Origin: Treponema porcinum
GTDB taxonomy: Bacteria > Spirochaetota > Spirochaetia > Treponematales > Treponemataceae
DNA: 64,000 nucleotides
Direction of reading: 5' to 3'
Assembly (NCBI RefSeq): GCF_900167145.1
Contig: NZ_FUWG01000016.1
Span: 1 to 64,000, forward strand
Shown here: piece by piece, positions 1 through 8,027 of the stretch
Layout of the letters: each line of letters opens with the position of its first letter
Position numbering within the stretch: the first letter of the stretch is position 1
Translations under genes and position numbers: made by a program
Notes under the pieces: generated by a model
The model's database searches: none
The model's input: the letters and a program-made list of their open reading frames with translations, nothing else
What the model was told of the DNA's origin: nothing

Positions 1-328
1 CAGGCTTGGTCATATAACAAAATGCGGGAACAGAAACTTACGCTCTCTCCTTATACTGGCGGCATGGTCACATGTAAGGTCAAAAGGAAGCGGAGCATTA
101 AGGGAAAAATATCTATATATGACGCAGGTTCAAAGCAAAGGAAAAAAAATTGCAATTGTGGCTGTAGCAAGAAAACTTGCAGAGTTGATGTACACGTTGC
201 TGAAGACAGGAACATCATATGAAAACAGACCTTCAACTTCAATATCACAACTTGCAGTTGAAGCTTTATCAAAAGCATCGTAAAATTATGGAATCAGGAG
301 TTCCTTGCTATTGACAAATATCATAGGA
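1..328 (+). mobile_element. Partial IS110-family insertion sequence (right end)
   Basis: The window opens inside an insertion sequence whose transposase reads from the left edge to 283, followed by about 45 bp of non-coding end. The boundary near 327-330 is inferred from the neighbouring minus-strand lipoprotein gene, whose CotH-like reading frame stops making sense exactly there. Members of this family lack terminal inverted repeats and none is seen. The short 3' non-coding end argues against the IS1111 subgroup; any guide (bridge) RNA would then lie at the left end, outside the window. That last point is inference. Confidence 0.7.
2..283 (+). CDS. IS110-family transposase, C-terminal part (5' end outside window)
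   Basis: An open frame enters from the left edge and ends at TAA 281-283, giving 93 codons. It has the C-terminal signature of IS110/IS116/IS902 transposases (Transposase_20): an ITKCGNRNLRSLL segment near the start, then GKKIAIVAVARKLAELMYTL and a short tail. Known members use an N-terminal DEDD RuvC-like domain and this C-terminal serine-containing domain for recombination. Only the latter is visible, so it cannot be told whether the full protein is intact. No frameshift is seen in the visible part. Confidence 0.8.
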   Translation, partial: RLGHITKCGNRNLRSLLILAAWSHVRSKGSGALREKYLYMTQVQSKGKKIAIVAVARKLAELMYTLLKTGTSYENRPSTSISQLAVEALSKAS

Positions 329-1385
329 GAATAATTCCTTTCATACAACCAGCAAGTTTTCCTTCTTCAATTGTGTCGTCTTCTATCCATTCTTCAAAAT
401 CGATTTTAAAATGTGCCTGATAGTAATTATCACCCTGCTGAGGTCTAATACGGCTTGTGTTTCCTCGAAGCCTCATTCCAATGTCTTCTGCCTGCCAGGT
501 ATACTCGCCTTTTGTCATTTTAAAATCTGCGTGAATACAGTCTTCATTCTTTGGATTTGTATCGTAATTTTCAAGAAGCGTATTCCATTCAGAACGGTCA
601 ATTGTAAGCGTAATTTCTGCAACTGCGTCAGTTCCAAAAATCAAGTCAAGGTTTTGTGTTCTTGTTGCAAACGGAACAGGCTCAATTACATCCATTAATT
701 TGCTTGATTTTGTAATACCGTTGGTTTTATTTCCGCTTGTATCAACTGCTTTAATCGTAAATGAATATTCTTTTCCGGTTTCTACTTCAAATTCATATTT
801 CTGAGTTCCAGGACTTACAAAAACAGTATTTTCCGCCATCGATGTAAATAAAGAACGGGAAGCATATTCAATTTTCTTACCGTCATAGGTAATTTCATAA
901 CCGAATACATCTTCAGAAACAGAATCCGTCCATGTAAGTTTTGCAATTCCGTCGGCAACTTTCAATTTTAAGTTTGTAACTTCTTCCGGCGGCGTTTTAT
1001 CGCTTGAATCAACAGGAGAAACATTCTCTGATGAAACACCGGCAGAAACATTTGTTGATTTATCAATCGTTTTTAAAGTAAACGTGTATGACGTGCCGTT
1101 AGTAAGTCCGGTTACAGTAATAGTATTTCCCTTTACAACAACAGGTTCTTTTAGCGTTCCTTCAGCAGGTACTGCACTTACTTCAACGCCGTAAAAATCC
1201 TTGTCTGCCGGATTAGTCCACGTCAAAAAAACAGAACTGTCATTTGGTACTGCATTAAGACCGATTATCTCAGCAGGCGGAGTCCTGTCCGCATCATCAG
1301 AATCACTGTCTGAAGAACAGCCTGTAAACAACATTCCCCAAAGAAACAGAATGCCTGTAAATAATAATAAAAACTTCTTTTTCAT
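321..1385 (-). pseudogene. FN3/CotH-domain lipoprotein, truncated at its 3' end by the IS110 element
   Basis: About 354 residues remain. Residues 1-23 form a lipoprotein signal with lipobox LFTGC (Cys23), followed by an Asp/Ser-rich linker, two fibronectin type III domains (about 35-125 and 130-230) and the beginning of a CotH-kinase-like domain (LRGNTSR..., then HFKIDFEEW and MKGIIL). The frame ends two codons after MKGIIL, where other CotH proteins continue for hundreds of residues. The start at 1385 is chosen because GGGAG sits 7-8 nt upstream; an in-frame ATG at 1397 would include that site. Before the insertion it was probably an exported surface lipoprotein. CotH proteins are atypical kinases or spore-coat and cell-surface proteins; the role here is unknown. 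Confidence 0.75.
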
Positions 1386-1479
1386 ACATTCTCCCATAAA
1401 AAGTCAAGAAAACTGTTTCAACATCCGATTTGACTTTTTATGCCGCTTTTTAAAGAAATTAAAAGCGTCGGTTTGATAA

Positions 1480-1550
1480 GGAAATTCGCAACGCGAACTT
1501 GTGAAAAAAACTTTGACGCCATTTCAGGCAAAGTTCTTCTTACACTCTCC
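1480..1550. repeat. Intergenic hairpin element, copy A
   Basis: A 26-bp block (1480-1505, starting GGAAATTCGCAACGCG) is followed by a variable hairpin (AACTTTG 1509-1515 with CAAAGTT 1529-1535) and ends in TTACACTCTCC (1540-1550). The same 26-bp and 11-bp blocks occur identically at 41019-41091 around a different hairpin. Both copies lie in the 5' leader region of a minus-strand gene. Confidence 0.75.
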
Positions 1551-1578
1551 ATAAGAAAAAGTAACAAAAAGAAGTATA

Positions 1579-1588
1579 CCCCCCCCCC
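1579..1588. repeat. Homopolymeric C10 tract (G10 on the minus strand)
   Basis: Ten consecutive C residues lie between the divergent lipoprotein and tfoX-like genes. Homopolymer runs of this length are prone to slipped-strand change, and poly-G tracts upstream of tpr genes are known phase-variable elements in T. pallidum. A regulatory effect here is inference. Confidence 0.8.
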
Positions 1589-1626
1589 TAAAAATTTGTC
1601 AAGTAATTTTTTGTTATAAAAACGCA

Positions 1627-1655
1627 TTGAGGGAGTCCGCATAAAAAAGTATAAT
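1627..1655 (+). promoter_or_regulatory. Promoter of the tfoX-like gene, leaderless
   Basis: -35 TTGAGG (1627-1632), 17-bp spacer, -10 TATAAT (1650-1655). The ATG at 1662 is 6 nt after the -10, so transcription is expected to begin at or next to the start codon. No Shine-Dalgarno sequence is present. Confidence 0.65.
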
Positions 1656-1661
1656 CCGATT

Positions 1662-1988
1662 ATGGCGACTTCAAAAGAGTACATTGACTTTATCCTTGAC
1701 CAGCTTTCTTCTCTTGAAGGAATTACGTTCCGCAAGATGATGGGCGAATACATTATTTATCTTAATGAAAAAATTGCGGCTTATGTCTGCGATCACAGGC
1801 TGCTTGTAAAAATTACTCCGACGGCACAGAAAATGCTTCCCGGTGCGCCGCCGGCTGAGCCGCCGTATGCCGGAGCAAAAGATATGATTCTTGTTGAAAA
1901 CGTTGACGACCGGGAATTTCTTGCAAATCTGTTTACCGCACTTGAACCGGAAATGACACTTCCGAAAAAGAAAAAGCCACGCAAATAA
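1662..1988 (+). CDS. TfoX/Sxy N-terminal-domain protein
   Basis: 108 residues, matching the single-domain TfoX_N family: FRKMMGEYIIYLNEKIAAYVCDHRLLVKIT is the conserved core, followed by a short ligand-loop segment and a basic tail (KKKKPRK). In gammaproteobacteria TfoX/Sxy is a competence coactivator, but short TfoX_N proteins are widespread and mostly uncharacterised, so a competence role should not be assumed. It is monocistronic, with a likely leaderless promoter and a terminator hairpin behind it. The start ATG lies 6 nt after the -10 box. Confidence 0.8.
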   Translation: MATSKEYIDFILDQLSSLEGITFRKMMGEYIIYLNEKIAAYVCDHRLLVKITPTAQKMLPGAPPAEPPYAGAKDMILVENVDDREFLANLFTALEPEMTLPKKKKPRK

Positions 1989-2034
1989 AAACACGAGGCG
2001 GAATGTAAAAGCATGCCTCACTTGCGTTTTTTTT
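1979..2034 (+). terminator. Rho-independent terminator after the tfoX-like gene
   Basis: Outer arms ACGCAA (1979-1984) and TTGCGT (2022-2027), inner arms GAGGC (1995-1999) and GCCTC (2015-2019), followed by eight T residues (2027-2034). Confidence 0.6.
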
Positions 2035-2057
2035 ACGGCTGATATACATTTTTCTCT

Positions 2058-2510
2058 ATGGATTTTATGAAAGAAGCGCTTTCCGAAGCGTATAACGGCA
2101 TTGAAAACCGGCACGGCGGTCCGTTCGGCACTGTAATCGTAAAGGACGGAAAAATCGTTGGCAAAGGACACAACAAGGTACTTTTAAAGCGCGACCCGAC
2201 CTGTCACGGAGAAATGGAAGCTATCCGCGATGCCTGTAAAAATCTTGATACGTTTGACCTTTCAGGCTGTGAACTTTACACAACGGCAGAACCGTGTCCG
2301 ATGTGCCTTGGCGCAATTTTATGGGCGAACATTAAAAAAGTCTATTTCGGCTGTACGCAGAAAGATACGGCTGAAATCGGATTCAGGGACGAACAGTTTT
2401 ACGACTATCTGCACGGAAAGGCGGACATTCTTACGCTCAGCGAATGTGAGCGCGCCGAATGCCTTAAGCTTTTTTCCGATTATTCTGAAAAAAACATTCA
2501 GCGTTACTGA
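2058..2510 (+). CDS. Nucleoside/guanine deaminase (CDA-fold, GuaD-like)
   Basis: 150 residues of the cytidine/deoxycytidylate deaminase fold. The zinc site is visible: His50-Gly-Glu52 (HGE instead of the usual HAE) and Cys80-Pro-Met-Cys83 in AEPCPMC. The C-terminal part with EIGFRDEQFYDYL resembles Bacillus GuaD, which deaminates guanine to xanthine. A tRNA adenosine deaminase (TadA) role is less likely because the C-terminus is GuaD-like. There is no ribosome-binding site. A weak promoter (TTGCGT 2022-2027, TATACA 2043-2048) leaves only a few leader bases, so this also looks nearly leaderless. Confidence 0.8.
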   Translation: MDFMKEALSEAYNGIENRHGGPFGTVIVKDGKIVGKGHNKVLLKRDPTCHGEMEAIRDACKNLDTFDLSGCELYTTAEPCPMCLGAILWANIKKVYFGCTQKDTAEIGFRDEQFYDYLHGKADILTLSECERAECLKLFSDYSEKNIQRY

Positions 2511-2516
2511 CGTATT

Positions 2517-3412
2517 ATGCACACCGACTAGCTTTTTGAACTTGTCTATATTCTTCTTGAAAAAAAGAAAGTTACTGCCGGCGAAATGGCGCGTCATTTT
2601 GGTGTTTCCGCGCGAACTGTTTACCGCTGGGTGGAAGCGCTCAGTATGGCGGACGTTCCTGTTTACGCAGAAAAAGGAAAGGGCGGCGGAATAAGAATTT
2701 CGGAGAATTACGCGATTGACAAAGCCGTTCTTACGGAGCGGGAAAAACTTGACGTTCTTGCAGGAATAAGAACGCTGAGTACGATTTCTTTGGAAAATGC
2801 TTCCGGTTCAGGCGGAAAGAATGACGGAACGGAAAAAAAGCAGCATTCAGTCAGCAATCACAAAAATTCAGTCACTGTTCCGCACAAGCGCAGGAAAATG
2901 CGGAACGCGTACTGTCCAGCCGCAGAAACTTATCTTCCGCGGACAGGCGTGGTACTTGTACGGTATGTACAGTCAGAATGAACCGGAAAATCCTGCGGAT
3001 AAAGAAAAGTCTTTGGCGGATAAAAAAAAACAGGATGCGTTTTTTCAAGCTGAACAGAATGAGAAACATTACTGTCCTGAACGTACCGGTTCTTCCTGAC
3101 GCATTCGAAGGTCTTTCTGATGAAACTGCCGGAACTTACGATGAAACAGGGGAAATTCAGTTTGTCCGCCTTACGCTTGAAGTTTCAAAATCGGCAGTCT
3201 ACAGGATTATGGACGAATACTGCGTTGAATCCATAGAAGATACGGAAGACGGCACAAAAATCATAACGCTTTCACTGCCCGAAATATACTGGCTTACATA
3301 TTATCTTATAAATTTTGGCACGGAACTTGAAGTTCTTGCGCCGCAAAAAATACGCAATAATATCGCTGAAGAAATCAGGCGGATAAACGAACTGTATGAA
3401 AACAAAATATGA
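2517..3412 (+). pseudogene. WYL-domain HTH transcriptional regulator (YafY type), degraded
   Basis: The remains of one regulator are spread over three frames. From ATG 2517 the frame reads MHTD then TAG (2529-2531), then continues in the same frame as the HTH (LFELVYILLEKKKVTAGEMA, ARTVYRWVEAL). The WYL domain continues in a second frame (RTVQPQKLIFRGQAWYLYGM, about 2870-2970) and its end (FKLNRMRNITVL, VSKSAVYRIMDEY) in a third frame from about 3040. The stretch between HTH and WYL core is much shorter than normal, suggesting an internal deletion. One stop, two frameshifts and a deletion make it non-functional. Confidence 0.85.
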
Positions 3413-3434
3413 CACTATGCAGTCAGTTTTTGTG

Positions 3435-3443
3435 TGATATAAT
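3435..3443 (+). promoter_or_regulatory. Extended -10 promoter of the radical SAM gene
   Basis: TGA followed by TATAAT (3438-3443), an extended -10 element; no good -35. The ATG at 3450 begins 6 nt after the -10 and no Shine-Dalgarno is present, so the mRNA should be leaderless. Confidence 0.65.
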
Positions 3444-3449
3444 TATTCC

Positions 3450-4316
3450 ATGCATTTTACAGAAGTAAAATCTATCCTTTCTGCACAGAACGGAATGAAC
3501 ATTTACCGAGGGTGTACGCACGGCTGCATTTACTGCGATTCGCGTTCGGACTGCTACCACACACCCAAGCCTTTTGAAGATATTGAAGTAAAGCAGAATG
3601 CGCCTGCCCTTTTGGAAAAGGCGCTGCGCTCAAAACGCCGTAAATGTATGATTGGCACAGGTGCAATGTGCGACCCGTACATGCACTGCGAAAAAGACCT
3701 GCTTCTTACGCGGCAATGCCTTGAAATTATAGAACGGTACGGCTTTGGACTTGCAATTCAGACAAAGTCGGACAGAATTTTGCGAGACATTGATCTTTTA
3801 AAATCAATCAACAGAAAAGCAAAATGCGTTGTACAGATGACGCTTACAACTATGGACGACAGTTTGTGCCGCATAATAGAACCGAACGTTTGCGCAACAA
3901 GCCGGCGCATTGAAGTGCTGAACATTATGCGCGACTGTGGAATTCCGACGGTTGTGTGGCTTGACCCGTTTTTGCCGCATATAAACGACACGATGGAAAA
4001 TTTTTCTTTCCTTATGAAAAGCTGCATTCAGGCAAACGTGCGCGGAATTATCTGCTTTGGAATCGGGCTTACGCTAAGGAACGGAAACCGCGAATATTTT
4101 TACGATGCACTGGATGCGCACTTTCCGGGACTTTCTGAAAAGTACAGGCAGGAGTTTAAAAACAATTACGTTGTTACAAGCAGGAACAACAGAAAAATAA
4201 TGGATTTTTTCTATACTACCTGCCGTGCGCACAACATACTCTGCACCCCGGACGAATGTTTTTCATACTTGCACCATTTTCCAGAAGAAGAACCTTTGCA
4301 GCCGGAGTTGTTTTAA
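3450..4316 (+). CDS. Radical SAM protein, spore photoproduct lyase (SplB)-like
   Basis: 288 residues. A CxxxCxxC motif (Cys22, Cys26, Cys29 in YRGCTHGCIYCD) binds the 4Fe-4S cluster used to cleave S-adenosylmethionine. The arrangement (RGC near the N-terminus, then GTGAMCDPYMHCE, and LAIQTKSDRILRDIDLL) matches the SPL/Rv2578c-type subfamily common in non-sporulating bacteria. These are often annotated as spore photoproduct lyases, but without sporulation the substrate is unknown. It is monocistronic and convergent with the ABC permease gene; start set by the extended -10 at 3435-3443. Confidence 0.8.
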   Translation: MHFTEVKSILSAQNGMNIYRGCTHGCIYCDSRSDCYHTPKPFEDIEVKQNAPALLEKALRSKRRKCMIGTGAMCDPYMHCEKDLLLTRQCLEIIERYGFGLAIQTKSDRILRDIDLLKSINRKAKCVVQMTLTTMDDSLCRIIEPNVCATSRRIEVLNIMRDCGIPTVVWLDPFLPHINDTMENFSFLMKSCIQANVRGIICFGIGLTLRNGNREYFYDALDAHFPGLSEKYRQEFKNNYVVTSRNNRKIMDFFYTTCRAHNILCTPDECFSYLHHFPEEEPLQPELF

Positions 4317-4324
4317 AAGAACAT

Positions 4325-4344
4325 CAGGGCAATTGCTTGCCCTG
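4325..4344. terminator. Hairpin between convergent genes
   Basis: Perfect 8-bp arms CAGGGCAA (4325-4332) and TTGCCCTG (4337-4344) around a 4-nt loop. Downstream T residues are sparse on the plus strand, so termination strength is uncertain. Confidence 0.45.
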
Positions 4345-4396
4345 CATGAATTTTCCTCTAAAACATCATTTTACGAAAATAAATTACGAAAAATTA

Positions 4397-5155
4397 TTAC
4401 TCCCACTTAAAGAATTTTACCGTAATGATGCTGCACACAAGCATAATCAAAATCATTATAATTACTGGAACGATGACATTGCCGGATGCAAGGCCAAGGC
4501 TTGCGTTTTTTAGGATTTTTATTCCCTGCGTTAAAGGCATGATGTCAGCGATTTTTTGAAGCGTTGAAGGCATTACTTCATACGGTAAAGTTGCGCCGGA
4601 AAAAATCAGCATCGGAAAATACAAAAGGCTTGCAATAATTCCTGCTGTCTTTGAATCTTTTGAAACGCCACCTGCCATCATTCCTATGCTGAACATAGTA
4701 AACATCACCAGAAAATATTCTGCAAAAAACACCGCAAAGTTTCCTTTCATTCTGAAACCGAAAAAGCAAAATGATACTGTAAACAGGCTGATTAAAGATG
4801 CAAGCGCATAAAAAGCATACATTGAAACTTCTGTCATAAGGACAAGGGCTGGTTTTACGGGCGTTACCTGATAGCGTTTTAAAATATGCTTTGCTCGGTA
4901 ATCCGAAATTACAAGCGGAAGTCCCATAACACCGCCTGCGCAGATTGAAATAGTGCACAGCGCGCCGAACGACTGCTCAAGAAAAGTATACGGCGCACCT
5001 TCAAACGCAGGCTTTTGTCCAAAAACAAGTCCTAAAATTACAAGAACTACAAGCGGCATTATTACTGCAAAAATCAGCATGTCCATTCCGCGAAAGCTCA
5101 TCTTCAATTCGTTTTTAAGTAAAGTTCTGAATGTTTTGAATGTGTTAAAAGTCAT
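4397..5155 (-). CDS. ABC-2 type transporter permease
   Basis: About 252 residues with roughly six hydrophobic segments (for example MLIFAVIMPLVVLVILGLVF, CTISICAGGVMGLPLVISDY) and the ABC-2 membrane-domain pattern, including YFPMLIFSGATLPYEVMPSTLQ. It pairs with the ATPase encoded 20-30 bp upstream and would form a dimeric exporter in the inner membrane. The start at 5155 has GGGAG directly upstream; an ATG at 5167 would swallow that site. The substrate is unknown; neighbouring MerR and MFS genes suggest drug or toxic-compound export (inference). Confidence 0.85.
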   Translation of the reverse strand: MTFNTFKTFRTLLKNELKMSFRGMDMLIFAVIMPLVVLVILGLVFGQKPAFEGAPYTFLEQSFGALCTISICAGGVMGLPLVISDYRAKHILKRYQVTPVKPALVLMTEVSMYAFYALASLISLFTVSFCFFGFRMKGNFAVFFAEYFLVMFTMFSIGMMAGGVSKDSKTAGIIASLLYFPMLIFSGATLPYEVMPSTLQKIADIMPLTQGIKILKNASLGLASGNVIVPVIIMILIMLVCSIITVKFFKWE

Positions 5156-5187
5156 TTTTTCTCCCATAATAATCTGTTAAAAATCTG

Positions 5188-5895
5188 TTATTTCTCTGTG
5201 AACCAAAAGTATGCGTCTTCAAACTTTTCTTTTCCGCTTTCCTGTTTTGCCTGAGCGACTGTTCCTGAAAATACGGTTTTTCCTTTTTTCAAAATCAGGA
5301 TTTCATCGCAGAGCGCTTCAACTTCGTCCATAAAATGAGAAGTCAGAAGAATTGAAAGCCCGCGTTTTTTCAAAGATTCCAGAATTTTCCAGACGTCACG
5401 CCTTGAGCGCGCATCAAGACCTGTAGTAAGTTCATCTAAAAACACGACTTCAGGATTTGGGAGCAGGGCAAGAACTATAAAAAGCCTTTGCCTTTCTCCG
5501 CCTGACAAATCTTTTACAAAGCTGTTTACCTTGTCTGCAATTCCAAAGTCAGAAAGCAGTTTTTTGTAATCATTCGGATTTTTGTAAACGCAGGAAGTGT
5601 TTTCGCACAGTTCAGAAACTTTTATAAGTTCCTGATATTTTGCTTCCTGAAACTGAACGCCTGTTTTTTCAAAAACACTCGTCCTGCTTTTTACGGGATT
5701 TTTACCAAGAATAAAAACTTCGCCAGAGTCCATTTTTTTTGTTCCCAAAATGCACTCAAGGCTCGTGCTTTTGCCCGCGCCGTTTGCGCCAAGCAGTCCG
5801 AACACGCTTCCCTTGAGAACAGTAAAACTCAAGCTGTCGACTGCAACGTGTTCGCCGTACGTTTTGCTAAGATTCTTTACAGTGATTGCATTCAT
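5188..5895 (-). CDS. ABC transporter ATP-binding protein
   Basis: 235 residues with all nucleotide-binding motifs: Walker A GANGAGKST (36-44), signature LSGGE (130-134), Walker B VVFLDE (150-155), and H-loop His187 in LLTSHF. The family is the CcmA/NatA-like class that works with ABC-2 permeases, and the permease gene follows at once. It energises export with the downstream membrane protein. The Walker B is followed by LTTGLD where PTSGLD is commoner, which is not expected to matter. Confidence 0.9.
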   Translation of the reverse strand: MNAITVKNLSKTYGEHVAVDSLSFTVLKGSVFGLLGANGAGKSTSLECILGTKKMDSGEVFILGKNPVKSRTSVFEKTGVQFQEAKYQELIKVSELCENTSCVYKNPNDYKKLLSDFGIADKVNSFVKDLSGGERQRLFIVLALLPNPEVVFLDELTTGLDARSRRDVWKILESLKKRGLSILLTSHFMDEVEALCDEILILKKGKTVFSGTVAQAKQESGKEKFEDAYFWFTEK

Positions 5896-5979
5896 TTTTT
5901 CACCTCGCTTTTATGCAGGAATCTTAGCGCATGCAAAAACTCTGGTGTGCAAGTGGAGGGTTTTAAAATTTGATTTTTT

Positions 5980-6371
5980 TTACGATTTTCCGTTTTCAGT
6001 CATCTGCTTTATTTTGTTCAGAATGTTGATTACTTCGCGGGCATTTTCTTCTGCCTTTTCAAGTGAAAAGACAAGTCTGTCACACACAGAAACAATGTCT
6101 TCGTTTTCTTCGGGTGTATTCAAGGCTTTAAGAATGTCTTTCTGGTTTTTGTTTATTCTGTATTCAAGGGCATTCAGCATGCGTAAAATTGCAGACAGCG
6201 AATAATTTGCGCACCTGAGCGAACGGATTATTTTAAGGCGGTTTATGTCATCTGCGTCATAAATCCTGTAGCCGTTTTTCTTTCGCTTTACTTTAAGAAG
6301 TCCGCTCATTTCCCAGTTTCGGATTGTATCTATCGTAAGGTTTAATTCAGCAGCTGTTTCGGAACGTTTTA
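5980..6371 (-). CDS. Tandem-MerR regulator, C-terminal half (second MerR domain, -1 frame)
   Basis: This frame holds a complete second MerR-like DNA-binding domain: LKRSETAAELNLTIDTIRNW, then MSGLLKVKRKKNGYRIYDADDINRL, then a dimerisation helix. It has no convincing start codon of its own; the first ATG (6309) falls inside the HTH and would remove half of it. The helix-turn-helix begins right where the upstream MerR frame stops at 6369, one base out of phase. The simplest reading is that both halves were one tandem-MerR protein of about 270 residues, joined by a -1 shift at the T5A4 run (minus strand, 6367-6375). Confidence 0.7.
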
Positions 6372-6815
6372 AAAATGGTTTTTCAGTTTTTGATGTTCCG
6401 AAGTCTTTGCAAGTTCCGCCGGAATTTTCACCGCGCTTTTTTTGTTCGCATTATTTTGAAAATCGTTTTTGTAAAGTTCTTCGCAGATTTCTGCTGCTTC
6501 TTTTGCGTTCTGTTTTTCGCGCCCTGCAATCAAAATGTATTCCTGTGCAAGCTGAACTGCCTCGTCAAACCGGCATTGCGCGGAAAGTTTTACGACATTT
6601 ACGATGCGGCTTCTTAACCCTGCCTGCATAACTTCTATTTGAAATGCTTTTCTGAGGAGCGCAATCTGCTTTAAATGAATGTCAGTAAAAATGCGGTAGC
6701 CGTTTGGTTTTCGCAAAGGCTTTTGAATAAGTCCCCATTCTTCGTATTTTCTTACTGTGTTTGGGTGGACTCCTGCGTTTTTTGCAATTTGGCTTGTGGT
6801 GTATGTTCCGGTCAT
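6369..6815 (-). CDS. Tandem-MerR regulator, N-terminal half (first MerR domain)
   Basis: 148 residues. Residues 1-70 are a MerR helix-turn-helix and wing (TSQIAKNAGVHPNTVRKYEEWG, KPNGYRIFTDIHLKQIALL), followed by a helical linker ending at TAA 6369-6371. The ATG overlaps the stop of the upstream MFS gene (ATGA), so the two are translationally coupled. Its ligand is unknown; MerR proteins commonly regulate efflux genes, which lie on both sides. The stop codon sits in a homopolymeric stretch, and the second MerR domain continues immediately in the -1 frame, so this is either a recent frameshift mutation or programmed frameshifting. Confidence 0.75.
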   Translation of the reverse strand: MTGTYTTSQIAKNAGVHPNTVRKYEEWGLIQKPLRKPNGYRIFTDIHLKQIALLRKAFQIEVMQAGLRSRIVNVVKLSAQCRFDEAVQLAQEYILIAGREKQNAKEAAEICEELYKNDFQNNANKKSAVKIPAELAKTSEHQKLKNHF

Positions 6816-8008
6816 TTTGTGTTATTTTTTAAGCACCATTCCAGAAGTTCTGAACAGAACAGTGTAAGAAACGCAAAAACAAGAAGCCAGAACGGATATA
6901 ATGAAATTGAAACATTCTGGGCAACAAGTCCGAAAAGCGGAGGCATAAACGTACTTCCTGTGTAGGCACTTGCCATTTGAATTCCTACAACCGCCTGAGA
7001 ATTTTCCTTTCCAAAACGGGCAGGCGTTGCGTGGATTATTGATGGATAGACAGGCGCACAGCCTATACCAGCTGTAATGAGTCCTGCAAGTGCCGGTACA
7101 TCAGAAGAAAAAGGCAGAATAATCAGGATAATTCCAAGAATTGCAACAGTGCAGCCGATGCGAATAAGGGATGAGTCGCCAGCCTTTTCTGCAATAAAAC
7201 CGTTCAAAAACCTTCCTGACATAATACCTATATAGAAAAACGATGCAAAGCGGGCAGCTGTTTCTGCGGCAATTCCGCGGAACTGAACAAGATAACTTGC
7301 CGCCCACAGTCCTGCCGTAGATTCAAGTGCGCAGTAGCCGAAGAACGAAACAAGCACAAGCGGAACGCCTTTTATTCTAAAGACTGAAAAAATTGTATGT
7401 TTTACTGTCTTTCTTCCATTGCTGATGACAGCCTGTTCCTTGTCAGAAACAGTTTTTTCCGAAACACTTTTCCACAGTGGAAGAGCTGCAAAAAGTACGG
7501 CAGAAAGCATAAGCTGAATGTACGAAACGGCGCGGTATCCTCCGTGCCAGCCAGACGGGCGCGTAAGAAATAAGCCCATTATGTACGGACTTACAGACAC
7601 GCCTATTCCCCAGAAACAGTGAAGCCAGCTCATATGCCGCGCCTTAAAATGAAGCGCAACGTAATTGTTCAGGGCGGCATCAACCGCGCCGGCTCCAAGT
7701 CCATACGGAACAGCCCACAGACAGATTACAAAAAATGACGGTGCCGTAGAAAAACCGAAAAGCGCTGCTGCCGTCATAAAAACAGAAACTGCCGTAACAA
7801 AACCGGCACTTGTTTTCCGCGTCATCCTGTCGCTCAAAAGGCTTGAAAGAATAGTTCCGCCAGAAATAATCATACTTACAATTCCGGCATAGGAAAGCGG
7901 CACTCCCAGTTCCATTCTTATGACAGGCCAGGCCGAACCAAGAAGAGAATCCGGAAGTCCAAGACTGATAAAGGCGGCATAAATGACAGGCAATAAAAGA
8001 GAAATCAT
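6812..8008 (-). CDS. Major facilitator superfamily transporter
   Basis: About 398 residues with 12 predicted membrane segments, including LYAGIVSMIISGGTILSSLL-like TM2 and the loop 2-3 motif SDRMTRK. N- and C-terminal halves are each six helices, with a cytoplasmic loop (SEKTVSDKEQAV). It resembles FucP/YfkF-like sugar or multidrug MFS members; the substrate cannot be named. The start is taken as ATG 8008 with AGGTG nine bases upstream; GTG 8020 is an alternative. It follows azlD by less than 20 bp and overlaps the MerR gene by 4 nt, so it belongs to the azlC-azlD-MFS-merR run. Confidence 0.85.
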   Translation of the reverse strand: MISLLLPVIYAAFISLGLPDSLLGSAWPVIRMELGVPLSYAGIVSMIISGGTILSSLLSDRMTRKTSAGFVTAVSVFMTAAALFGFSTAPSFFVICLWAVPYGLGAGAVDAALNNYVALHFKARHMSWLHCFWGIGVSVSPYIMGLFLTRPSGWHGGYRAVSYIQLMLSAVLFAALPLWKSVSEKTVSDKEQAVISNGRKTVKHTIFSVFRIKGVPLVLVSFFGYCALESTAGLWAASYLVQFRGIAAETAARFASFFYIGIMSGRFLNGFIAEKAGDSSLIRIGCTVAILGIILIILPFSSDVPALAGLITAGIGCAPVYPSIIHATPARFGKENSQAVVGIQMASAYTGSTFMPPLFGLVAQNVSISLYPFWLLVFAFLTLFCSELLEWCLKNNTK

Positions 8009-8027
8009 AATAACTTTCACCTGTGCA

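Noticed and set aside
3316..3332. Sigma54-like sequence TGGCACGGAACTTGA
   Set aside because: Lies inside the WYL pseudogene, and the -12 element lacks the GC of TTGC.
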